A model generated the notes under the pieces. The model did not search any database, was not told where the DNA came from, and saw only the letters and a list, made by a program, of their open reading frames with translations. From NCBI GenBank assembly GCA_949358305.1, contig OX442314.1, positions 24,919,060 through 24,979,059 on the forward strand: 60,000 bases of DNA. Direction: 5' to 3'. Below, in pieces: positions 46,344 to 56,469 of the stretch. The stretch's first letter is position 1, and every line of letters begins with the position of its first letter. The stretch comes from Strigamia acuminata. Its lineage: Eukaryota > Arthropoda > Chilopoda > Geophilomorpha > Linotaeniidae. The position numbers and the translations under genes were made by a program.

Positions 46344-46889
46344 AGTAATGAAATAAAATCGTGGTGCTATTGTCTTTTTATGTATCTGAAAGAAAGAATT
46401 CATTACAAAATAAGAGAGTTTATGGTTGAATTTGGCATCAAGATTCAGGTGCAGACCATAGAGCTATTGTTAGGAATAAAAGAAAACTATATTTGATCGC
46501 TTCGTAAAACTCTTGTGCAGCATTGTAGTGATTGGCATGCTTTTGTTTATATATCAAAATTGAACGTGGATTTGATGAAACCGAGACACATTTGGCAGCT
46601 AACACATCCATCATTTCATTTATAACGTCACACTCTTTATCGGATAAAAACGGCTCAACAAAAATCCGGAAATTGTTGTGACGGTTGTAAAACCGTATAA
46701 AACGCGATTAGCCACTAGGTAGCGCTATTTGATAGAAAGCGCGTAATTCAAATGAGTTAAAAGAATTATAAATAAATTCTAAGTGTGTATAAATAAATGC
46801 GTTTTATTTATTAAACTAAATAGTAATCATTATTAAGATATTGATTCAATCGAATCAATATTAATTATTATTCTTTCCCTTGTTTTTGG

Positions 46890-47148
46890 CGACCACCTTT
46901 TTAACGCAGCATCAGTGATCGCCATTGACAGGTTTTACTGTATTTATAAATAAAAGCTGAAAAGAGTTAACGGGTGATTATGAAACTATGAAACGATTAT
47001 GGAATCGTATAATGTTTCAGACCAGTTTTGTGGAGTTTTTATTACCTCATTTCCCATTACGCAATAAAGCATAGGGTGAAGGTGAACCATTCGATTTACC
47101 TTGAATTATTTCAGCCAACTTATACTGCAGGAACAAACCAAAACAAAT
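46890..47148. repeat. Dispersed repeat R1, full-length copy
   Basis: About 259 bp beginning CGACCACCTTTTTAACGCAG. Partner copies at 51708-51768 (first 61 bp only) and 58426-58663. No clear terminal repeats; type unknown. Confidence 0.75.
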
Positions 47149-47846
47149 ACACACAAAAGGAAATGATGTCATGTTTGCAACAGGACATGACTGACCGAAT
47201 TGACTGTGACCTCAGATATTGAAATGCACATGTTGACGTTTATAAGAAATTTTATTAACGAGAGTCTGGTTAAAACTAGCCATTTTGTTGTTGTTTTAGT
47301 TGTGCAAATAATTATTTCTAGGCACATAAGCAGAAATTGTTGGATCAAAAGACGCCACACGTCATCTGTGTCAATTCGAGTTTTGGAACACTTTGTAAAA
47401 GTCAAATTAATGCATTCATATGAGCACACAAGTTTGCGCAGCCTAGAATTTTAAAAAAATGATAATTTTTAATGAATATTTTTAGTTGGGGAGAAGCCAA
47501 CTTCTTAAAAATAGCACAAAGTTTATTTAAACTTTTCTTTTTTCGTTTTAATTGTAGTTTTTTTAGCCTTTCGTGTCCATTTAATAATATCTCTGGGAGT
47601 TTTGAACGTCTGGAGAGAATTATGGATTATGGAAGTCGGTCAAGGTTATTTATTCATGTGTAAAACCGCCTGTATATAACATTTCGAATTATTTTACTTT
47701 CACAATTCACACACAAATCATTTTCAACGTTTTAAAAAACGGTTTAATGAGAATGTCGTATTAAATTACATCAAAATTATTAATTTTTATAGAAATATAT
47801 CGATTTTTTAACGAATTACACACTTAGAGCGCGAATGAAACATTTC

Positions 47847-48404
47847 TTACATAAACTTTTGCATCAAAACAGCCACCAATGCGACAGAAAACATCATAAT
47901 TTTGTTCATGCCATTGACTTGCGCGTTGTTGCACAGATCTGAGTTGCACCAACAAATCGTTCCCTTCTTGCCTTCGTGCGTTCCCGATTCGCAATGATTA
48001 GGATCGCTCGAAGTCGCCGTGAAACATGTCTTTATAACCGCTGACATTACCAAACAAAATTTTAAAAAAAAATTAAGAAAAGAATAATTCATAGAAAAGA
48101 AGTATTTACCGCCTGACGCTTCGAATTTGTAGCAGGAATTCATTGGAGGAAAACCTGGTGGATTGGCACATTCTGAAGGATTTTCCTTACAATTCTTCTC
48201 ACCGATGCACTGGTAGCACTTGAGTGAAAGTGCTGTGCACATGAAACGAGACGAAAATATTGCAACAACAAGTTTACTTTAGAATAAATTTCGGAGTTTT
48301 CCATGTTAGAAAATTAGTTTTTTGAATATTTGTAAGGATTATTTCTGTTTTTTACCGTTATGAACGATGGAGATGAACAAAAGTCCTAAGAAAAACAGCT
48401 TCAT
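47847..48404 (-). CDS. Ly6/uPAR GPI-anchored protein, array type A
   Basis: 121 residues. Exons 48404-48356 (signal peptide MKLFFLGLLFISIVHNG), 48232-48110 (CYQCIGEKNCKENPSEC, then MNSCYKF), 48040-47847 (TCFTATSSDPNHC, ICWCNSDLCNNAQV, tail MMFSVALVAVLMQKFM). Phase-1 introns; ten cysteines. Exon 2 has a five-residue insertion (NPPGF region) absent from the paralogue at 54817-55381. Exon 3 is 194 nt in both type A genes. Surface GPI protein by inference. Confidence 0.85.
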
Positions 48405-49340
48405 GATGGATGAATTGGATCGGAAGGAGAGTGAGAGTGAAAACTTCGACGGACTCGGTTCAATTCAGCCACGCCTTTGACTAATGATAGAGCTCGGTTC
48501 CGCTCGCATATTCACACCCTCGCTAGTCAGTTTGAGCCAGTCCTTCGGAGAAAACGTATCCAAATATTTTTGCTTGACATACGCCGACTATGAAGAAAAT
48601 TTGGAGCCAAACGAATGATTGGTAGCGGTTATTATTGAGCATTTTACATTAAATAATCCATAGTTCCGGTTTGGGATGTTGTCGCGATATAATTGAATTG
48701 TAATTAATGAAACTACGACCGAATAAAACGGCAATGTATTATATATTTTTTTATATCCGGTTTTTTTTTTTATATGGCGATAAACTTTGGCATGTAAACG
48801 GGCTCGTTTTTGCCGCATCAAATAACAAACACGATAATTGTTTTTTAATTTTTATTTCAATTTTATTTTTGTCATACAAGAATATTAATAAATATTAAAA
48901 TAAAAAAAATGGTGAAAAGTGTGTTCTTACAATTAGCGCCGTATAAGCAGACGTCTTTTGTCTAAAGTTTAGCAAAGTATCCAATTTGTCTGGTTTTAAA
49001 CCAGACAAATTCACAAAAAAAAAGTTTGTAAAGTGAACTGAACTAGAACTGAACTAGAACTGAACTAGAACTTAGTTCACTTTGAGATTTCGGGGTGAAC
49101 GGGAACTAGAACTAGTTCAGTAAATTGAAAATGGTGATGAACGAGAACTAGAACTAGTTCGCGATTTAGTGAACTAGATACAACACTGCTGGTTTATAAA
49201 TATTGTAACATCAAACTGAATCGAAAATAGCACAATGACTCGGTTGTCAGCCAATATATCAAGAGTATTATTATACACAAATAGAAACAAAGTGCAATTA
49301 CAATTAATTAATCATTAATTAATTACACATTAAATGCAGT
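48405..49340. other. Spacer between array genes A and B with a transposon insert
   Basis: Homologous to 52530-53245 except for the insertion at about 48988-49195. No coding sequence apart from the A promoter. Confidence 0.6.
48988..49195. mobile_element. hAT-like MITE, about 205 bp, absent from the paralogous site
   Basis: The duplicate spacer reads CCAATTTATAAATATTG straight through at 53098-53114, giving an empty site. The insert has GTCTGGTTTTAAACCAGAC at one end, repeated GAACTAGAACTAGTTC motifs, and an end that on the minus strand reads CAGTGTTGTATCTAGTTCAC, like hAT termini. Confidence 0.6.
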
Positions 49341-50006
49341 TCAGGTTGAATAATTAATTAAAAGGGACAGAAACACGAGGGTAAATGCGACCAGGCTGCT
49401 TTTCCCAATGACATTCGCGTCGTTGCAGAGGTCTGTGCTGCACATGCATACGGTTCCAGTTCCGCCCTCGAACGTGTTGTCTCCGCATTTGTTCACAGAT
49501 TTTGACATGAGTGAATTCACACATCGTTTCACAATGGCGGCTGAAATGGATAGAAGCGAAATGATTATTAGAAAGAATTTTAGTAGAAAATGATCGACTT
49601 ACTATTGCCATTTTTAGTGCCGTCAAATTTCATGCAAACTGGGTTTTCAACCACGCATGTTTTTTTTCTATCGTTGCAGTTCTTGTCACTTTCGCATTCG
49701 TAACACTCGAGTGAAAATCCTTGGAAAAAATCACAAAATCATTCAAAATTAAAGCAAAAAATACAAAAAATTAAAATTAAATCCAAAAAAGATGCAAAAA
49801 TTCAAAATTAAACTAAAAGAAACTCAAAATTGCAAAATTAATCTAAAAGAAACTCAAAAATTCAATATTTAATACAAAAAAAGCTTAAAAAACTACAAAA
49901 TGAAATCCCCAAAAAATTCAAAATTAAAAATTAAATGTATCATTCATCAATTACCGAATTGCACACACACACACAGCAATAACATTCCAGCAAAAATCAA
50001 CTTCAT
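49341..50006 (-). CDS. Ly6/uPAR GPI-anchored protein, array type B
   Basis: 122 residues. Exons 50006-49955 (signal peptide MKLIFAGMLLLCVCVQFG), 49719-49603 (CYECESDKNCNDRKKTC, NPVCMKF), 49540-49341 (KRCVNSLMSKSVNKC, VCMCSTDLCNDANV, tail VAFTLVFLSLLINYST). Introns phase 1. Part of the signal peptide is encoded by a (TG)7 dinucleotide repeat. Intron 1 carries an AT-rich minisatellite (about 49760-49930) that is longer in the paralogue. Ten cysteines intact. Confidence 0.85.
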
Positions 50007-51468
50007 TTTGGTCCGAACTGCGTTTTAAAAATGGCGTGCAGAATCCTTGAGCGAGCAAAAAAACTCCACCCCAACGTGTGTACGAAAAAGGCTTGTTGTT
50101 GACTCAACTTCTGCTTCAAGGCCGATGCAAAAAGAACATGAAAATTAATCAAATCTCAGCTCAGCTAGTCAAAAATAACGCTCAAAGACACCCGAAACCA
50201 AATGCAAAAAAAATTCATTCAATTTCCTTCACTTACTCCAAAAATAGGCAACAAATGGTGTGTTTAGCTGCACGATGTGGCAGATTCGTTGCTATGCAAT
50301 CGCTATGATGGATTTAAGTCCGGCGTCATTGTGGCCAAATGCCAGGGAGAGTCCAAAGTGGTTGCTAGGAGAATCCGTTTTTTTTTTTTTTTCGTTGATG
50401 CAGTTTTGCAGTGCTTTTGACCTTTGCAGAACTGTCTATGGGCGTGTCTGGTGATGTATTTGAAAATGGCGTTTTATCAAACAAATAACTTTGTTTTGTA
50501 GCTGAAACATGATAATTCAACTTCTTGAGACCTTGAGTTCCACAATAACATACATCTGGCATATACATTAAACAACATCTGCTTGCAGTAATGCTTCATC
50601 AACTCTTTTCATGCTTATGTGTTTTCGGCTGTTTCATTGCAATAAATGTGGAGAGACGTGTACAGATAATGCAACGGGGGGTTAAGAATATTCAAGGTTG
50701 ATCGAATGGAATGTGTTAAATTAACCCTAAAAAGAAATCTCTTACTCACCCAACCCGGGTGATTTTTGACCCAAAGCCGAAAAAATTATCAGACAATTTT
50801 ATTTTAGAATTTTTAAATCCAATAATTTTTTATTGTTTGTTATGAGGTTAAATGTAAATACATGAAATTTCAGAAAGAAAATCCTTGATAGTTTTCGAGA
50901 AAAAAAATAAAAACACTCTTGGAGGTCAAAATTGGTTGGAGTGGGGAGGGTTAAATAACCGTATAATAAAAAATATTTGAAAAATGGTTACGAAACTCTA
51001 TAAAAGAGAAATACAAAATTAATCTTGCAGGAAACAGGAAATAAAGCGAGTTTCCTCATTGTTTTGCAGTGGCGCGGGCACTAAAATGTGTATTCAAGTT
51101 TGGCTTTCCTGCACATCAGTGGAAGAAGCTGATTTCGGACAGCAGATACGAAGCGCATTTCCGTGGAATTTGCATAGAAATTCTTCTTATATGACTCATT
51201 ACAAAAGATCTCATGACAGTTCAGGTTTCCGAGCTTATCTTTATTATTTGTTAATTATTTTTTGAATGACAATTTTTTACGAAAAACAATAAACTTTTGA
51301 TTTTTGATATGCAAATTTTACGAAATGTCATGGAAATGACATTTCTATTGGTTATTGCGAGCAATTAATGCAATATGTTATGAAAATGGCATTTTATTTT
51401 GACCCGGGTCTTCGATTTTTATTTCCGCATAAATTATTATGGAAGTAATTTGAGATAAATGAAAATAA
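50007..51468. other. Array spacer
   Basis: 50010-50500 is homologous to 53980-54480 (B-type upstream region, including GGTTGCTAGGAGAATCCG). It then contains a truncated piggyBac-like MITE (50721-50954). A plus-strand 68-codon frame at 51059 lacks any motif. Confidence 0.6.
50721..50954. mobile_element. piggyBac-like MITE, second copy, left end degraded
   Basis: TTAACCCTAAAAAG at the left lacks the GCAGCCCCAACCT segment of the 43-kb copy; right end GGTTGGAGTGGGGAGGGTTAA is kept. Interior matches the first copy (TTACTCACCCAAC, GTTTGTTATGAGGTTAAATG) with deletions. Confidence 0.75.
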
Positions 51469-51653
51469 TCAGGTATATAAAAAGGAACGTGATGGTTTTG
51501 CTTTCGTTGTGACGATCGCATTATTACCTAGATTTGAGTTGCCCAGAAACGCAGTCCCGTTAATTTCTTCGAATACAACTGATTGGCATTTGTTCTCAGG
51601 TTTTATTTTCGTTGGGGTTACCGTCAGGTATCTTTTTAAGACGATACCCATTG
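51469..51653 (-). pseudogene. Ly6-type exon 3 with most cysteines lost
   Basis: Acceptor GGTACAG at 51654-51656, then an open frame of 185 nt in the family's phase. Alignment to live exon 3s is clear: VLKRYLTVTPTKIKPENKC corresponds to the first two cysteine positions (first C now Y), and FLGNSNLGNNAIVTTK corresponds to CxCxxDLCNNxxVxTK with C replaced by F, G and G. Four of five cysteines are gone and the hydrophobic GPI tail is reduced to SFLYT. No exon 1 or 2 found. Dead exon most likely. Confidence 0.7.
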
Positions 51654-51707
51654 CTGTACCAGAGCTGGTTCCCATGTACTGTAGTATAGTATTTCCCCTG
51701 TGCTTGA

Positions 51708-51768
51708 CGACCACCTTTTTAACGCAGCATCAGTGATCGCCACTGACAGGTTTCACTGTATTTATAAA
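51708..51768. repeat. Dispersed repeat R1, truncated copy
   Basis: Matches the first 61 bp of the 46890 copy with few changes; lies 55 bp upstream of the degenerate Ly6 exon. Confidence 0.7.
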
Positions 51769-51938
51769 TAATAACAAGTAAATAAAAAAAACTACGTTTT
51801 TGGAAAAAGGCTTTTATGCTGTATCTCTACTGTATGCCTACGGAAAACCGCAAAAAAAGCTAAAAATGAAAATGGAAATTAATTCAAACGACAGTTGACG
51901 GCCGCGATAATCTACGGCTGACAGCAACTTTGACTTAT

Positions 51939-51956
51939 AGATGGCGCCACTGTTTT
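51939..51956 (+). repeat. Second copy of AGATGGCGCCACTGTTTT block
   Basis: Shared with 3462-3479; either a CTCF-like site or remnant of one repeat family. Confidence 0.3.
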
Positions 51957-52483
51957 CCAATAGAGTTTTACATGTTATGACGTTAATTTGTTTTTCCAAT
52001 CCATAGCACTTAAAAATGAGTCTCTTTGTTTTTTTTTTGTTTTTTTTTTAAATAATGTTTGGAATGACCGGTTCTATGCTACGGGGCGCAACATCTAGCG
52101 CGACACAATTTACCGCGACATCAAAATTATTAATTTTTGTAGAAATACTAGCTGTGCCCGGCCACGCCTTGCTGTGTTGTAGGAACGAACGTTTGTTTCG
52201 TCTTCCCATTTGTCCCTTTTTTCCGTTGTCCATCTGTTCCGTTTGTCCCGTTGTCCCGTGTTCGTAGTCGTTCATCGCGCACATTTGCTGAATTGCGATG
52301 CCAGGTTTTCGAGTCATCGTTGTCTCATTCGCTTAGCGTTTTGTTAAACAGGGCGCGAAGCGTGCAACAGATGGCTCTAGAACCGATGGCCGCCATGTTT
52401 GTTTGGAAAAAGCACGTTTTTACCTGTCACAGGTGTATAAAAAACCTGTCTCAGGTATCACAGATGTATATAAAGTCCGTTTT

Positions 52484-52620
52484 GAACGATGGAGATGAAC
52501 AAAAGTCCTAAGAAAAACAGTCGTGAAGATGAATTGTTTCGGAAGGAGAGTGAGAGTGAAAACTTTGACCAACTCTGTTTAATCTTGGACAAGGTTCAAT
52601 TCACCCACGCCTTTGACTGA
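52484..52620 (-). pseudogene. Relic of a type-A Ly6 exon 1
   Basis: Close match to 48362-48470, covering the signal-peptide exon and upstream sequence. The start codon region TTCATGATGG has become TCGTGAAGATG on the plus strand, removing the ATG. Exons 2 and 3 are absent; the sequence to its left is unrelated. Confidence 0.75.
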
Positions 52621-53245
52621 TGATGTTGACTGCGCATGTTTACACCATTGCTAGTTGGTTTGATCCAGTCCTTTAAGGAAATCAATTCGAAGTATTTTTG
52701 CTTCAGATACGCCGACTAGGAAGAAAATTTGGAGTCAAACGAATGATTAGTGGTGATTATTATTGAGCATTTTACATACGATAATGATAATCCATAGTTC
52801 CGGTTTGGGGTGTAATTGAATTGTAATTGATGACACCACAACCGAAAAAAAAAACAATGTATTATTTTTTTTATATCTCGTTTTTTTATACGGCGATAAA
52901 CTTTGGCATGTAAACGGGCTCGTTTTTGTCGCAACAAATAATAAACACGATAATTGTTTTTTAATTTTTATTTTAATTTTTTTTTTCACATACAAGAATA
53001 TTAATAAATATTAAAATAAAAAAATCCGTGAAAAGTGAGGTCTTACAATTAGCGCCGTATAATCAGACGCATTTCGTCTAAAGTTTAGCAAAGTATCCAA
53101 TTTATAAATATTGTGACATCAAACTGAATCGAAAGTAGCACAATGACTCGGTTGTCAGCCAATATATCAAGAGTATTATACACAAATAGAAGCAAAGTGC
53201 AATTACAATTAATTAATCATTAAGTAATTACACATTAAATGCACT

Positions 53246-53976
53246 TCAGGTTGAATAATTAATTAAAAGGAACAGAAACACGAGGGTAAATGCGACCAGG
53301 CTGCTTTTCCCAATGACATTCGCGTCGTTGCAGAGGTCTGTGCTGCACATGCATACGGTTCCACTTCCGCCTTCGAACGTGTTGTCTCCGCATTTGTTCA
53401 CAGATTTTGACATGAGTGAATTCACACATCGTTTCACAATGGCGGCTGAAATGGATAGAAGCGAAATGATTATTAGAAAGAATTTTAGTAGAAAATGATC
53501 GACTTACATTTGCCATTTTTAGTGCCGTCAAATTTCATGCAAACTGGGTTTTCAACCACGCATGTTTTTTTTTTATCGTTGCAGTTCTTGTCACTTTCGC
53601 ATTCGTAACACTCGAGTGAATATCCTTGGAAAAAAATCACAAAATCATTCAAAATTAAAGCAAAAAATAGAAAAAAATCAAAATTGAATCCAAAAAAGAT
53701 GCAAAAATTCAAAATTAAACTAAAAAAAACTCAAAATTGCAAAATTAATCTAAAAGAAACTCAAAATTTCAAAATTAAACTCAAAAGAAATTTAAAAATT
53801 CAAAATTTAAGTAAAAGAAACTCAAAAATTCAATATTTAATACAAAAAAACTTAAAAAACTACAAAATGAAATCCCCAAAAAATTCAAAATTTGAAATTA
53901 AATGTATAATTCATCATCAATTACCGAATTGCACACACACACACAGCAATAACATTCCAGCAAAAATCAACTTCAT
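53246..53976 (-). CDS. Ly6/uPAR GPI-anchored protein, array type B, duplicate
   Basis: 122 residues, near-identical to the gene at 49341-50006. Exons 53976-53925, 53624-53508, 53445-53246. Differences include Y for F after the first splice junction, K for R in NDKKKTC, NGKSAIV for NGNTAIV, and one substitution each in exon 3 loops and tail. The same (TG)7 tract codes the signal peptide. Intron 1 minisatellite is about 60 bp longer than in the other copy. Confidence 0.85.
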
Positions 53977-54816
53977 TTTGGTCCGAACTGCGGTCTAAAA
54001 ATGGCGTGCAGAATCCTTGAGCGAGCAAAAAAAACTCCACCCCAACGTGTGTATGAAAAAGGCTTGTTGTTGACTCAACTTCTGCTTCAAAGCTGATCCA
54101 AAAAGAACAAGAAAATTAATCAAATCTCAGCTTAACTAGTAAAAAAAATAACGTTCAAAGATAGGCGAAATCGAATGCAAAAATTTTTTATTCAAATTCT
54201 TTCACTTACTCCAAAAATAGGCAACAAATTGTGTGTTTCTCTGCACGACTTAACGTCAATTGCGCTCTGGCGATGTGGTCGATTCGTTGCAATGCAACCG
54301 CTGTAATGGATTTAAGGCCGGCGTCATTGTACCTATATGCCAAGGAGTGGTTGCTAGGAGAATCCGTATGTTTTTATTTAGTGAATGCAGTGCTGTTGAC
54401 CTTTATAGAACCGTCTATGAGCGTGTCTGGTGATGTATTGGAAAATGACGTTTTATCAAACAAATAACTTTATTTTGTAGTTGAAACAAAGTTTATTTAA
54501 ACTTTTCTTCGTTCGTTTTGATTGTAGTTTTTAGTCTTTCGTATTCGTATCCATTTAATTATCTCTCTGGGAGTTTTGAACGTCGTGGAGAGAATTATGG
54601 AAGTCCGTCAAGTTTATTTATTCTTGTGTAAAACTGCCTGTATTTAACATTTCGATTTATTTTACTTTTACAATTCACACACAGATCATATTCAACGTGT
54701 AAAAAAACGGTTTAATGTGAACAACGTGTTAAATTACATCAAAATTATTAATTTTTGTAGAAATGTATCGATATTTTTTACGAAATACACACTTAGAAAG
54801 CGAAAAAAAACATTTC
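53977..54816. other. Array spacer
   Basis: Left part repeats 50007-50500; right part (54484-54816) repeats 47500-47846, the 3' flank of type A. No gene. Confidence 0.65.
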
Positions 54817-55381
54817 TTACATAAACCTTTGCTTCAAAAGAGCCACCAATGCGACAGAAAACATCATCATTTTGTCCATTCCATTGACTTGCGCATTGTT
54901 GCACAGGTCTGTGTTGCACGAACAAATAGTCCCCATCTTGCTTTCGTGCGTTCCCGATCCGCATTGATTAGGATTGCTGGTCATCTGCGCAAAACATGAC
55001 TTTGCAACCGCTGACATTACCAAAAAAAATAAAAAAAAAATAAAAAAAGAATAATTTATAGAAAAGAAACGAATGTATTTACCGCCTCCCCCCTCGAATT
55101 TTAAACAAGAATTCATTGGAGCTACACATTCTATAGGATTTTCCATACAATTCTTCTGACCCACGCAGTCGTAGCACTTGAGTGAAAGTGCTGTGCACAT
55201 GAAACGAGACAAAAATATTGCAACAATAAGTTTACTTTTAACAGGATATGAACGTTTAGAATAAATTTCGGAGTTTTCCAAGTTGGAAAATTAGTTTTTT
55301 GAATATTTTTTGGGATTATTTCTGTTTTTTACCGTTATGAACGACGGAGATGAACAAAAGTCCTAAGAAAAACAGCTTCAT
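54817..55381 (-). CDS. Ly6/uPAR GPI-anchored protein, array type A, duplicate
   Basis: 116 residues. Exons 55381-55333, 55190-55083, 55010-54817. Exon 2 (CYDCVGQKNCMENPIECVAP, MNSCLKF) is 15 nt shorter than in the other type A gene and ends in GGGG. Exon 3 ends ICSCNTDLCNNAQV with tail MMFSVALVALLKQRFM. Several charged and exposed positions differ between the two type A copies, while cysteines are kept. Confidence 0.85.
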
Positions 55382-56139
55382 GATAGATGAATTCGATCGG
55401 AAGGAGAGTGAGAGTGTAAACTTTGACGCTCTGGCGTTGTTATAACAATATAATGGATTTAAGGCCAGGAAGCGTCCAAAGGCACTGCATCAACAAAAAA
55501 TTCTCCTAGCAACCACTGTGGTTGCTAGGAGAATTTTTAAACCCTATGATTTTTTATTGTTTGTTATGAGGTTGTCATGGGTGTTTGTCCACTTCATAAA
55601 ATTTTACTATTTCTTTTATTAAAATGTTTATGGCTGATCAAATGGATTGTGTTAATGTTAACCCTAGCAGTATCAACCTAAAAAGATCGTATGTAATAGA
55701 GACTATAGGAATATCAAATTTTATATTTGGAAAGTTGTCATTTGCTAATGGGAAACTCAGACTGTATATTTTACGTTTGGAAAGTTGTTATTTATTGATT
55801 GAAAACTCATATACGGTATTTTGTACTTGAAAATGTTATCTTTACTGGTTGAGAAACGTATGTCTAACTGTTTGGAAATGTAATACATATATCATGCTAT
55901 AAAAAGTTGCTTGGAAACGGTTGCATTCCGTGTTGGATAGTCATTGGAAATTTCATGTTGTGTACAATTTGGATATGTAACTTTCGGGTTTGGATATTTC
56001 ACATTTCGGTTATATTTCCAACATATTTGCTTGTTGAAAATATAATTTTTTTGCAGTCGATGCAGATCCGTATCGCTTCCAGGTCTGGATCCTTCAACTT
56101 AAACGCGCTTGACTTGGCCACAAAAATGGTGAAGGATTA
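55382..56139. other. Intergenic, with fragments of array and MITE sequence
   Basis: 55440-55540 resembles the type-B upstream region and contains a perfect palindrome. TTAACCCTAGCAG...CAACCTAAAAAG at 55658 looks like one end of the piggyBac-like MITE family. No gene. Confidence 0.5.
55496..55538. repeat. Perfect 43-nt palindrome
   Basis: 21-nt arms around a single T, core TAGCAACCAC-T-GTGGTTGCTA. The GTGGTTGCTAGGAGAA arm also occurs singly at about 50360 and 54349. Confidence 0.9.
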
Positions 56140-56469
56140 ATAGATTTATACACTTCCCTACTCAGAAGACTTACTTGAGCTCCAGAATCAATCACGAATG
56201 TTATTCGAATCCTACATCAGCCTATGATGACTTCCATCCTCAGCATCCTCTGCCTTGCTTCCACCGATCCAACCGAGATCCCGAAAATCTCCTCGTCCTC
56301 CATATCCTCGCCACGTACTTTTAATTTCACCACTCGCACCTTCCATCCCTCTGCCAATGCTTGTCCACTTCCGGTGTTTCTACTGTTCGACCTTGAACGA
56401 CAAAATTTCAAAAAATGTCCCACCTTACCAAAAACCGTACCAAAAATATTGTACACGCTCTCACCGATA

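Larger units (their letters stand above)
42823..47846. other. Five-kilobase gene-poor interval
   Basis: Carries a piggyBac-like MITE (43064-43456), a short tandem repeat (46307-46343) and one copy of dispersed repeat R1 (46890-47148). Remaining ORFs are short, without splice context or recognisable motifs. Confidence 0.6.

Noticed and set aside
46209-46496. Plus-strand ORF containing CVARCVARCVAR
   Set aside because: Generated by the 12-bp tandem repeat; no other support.
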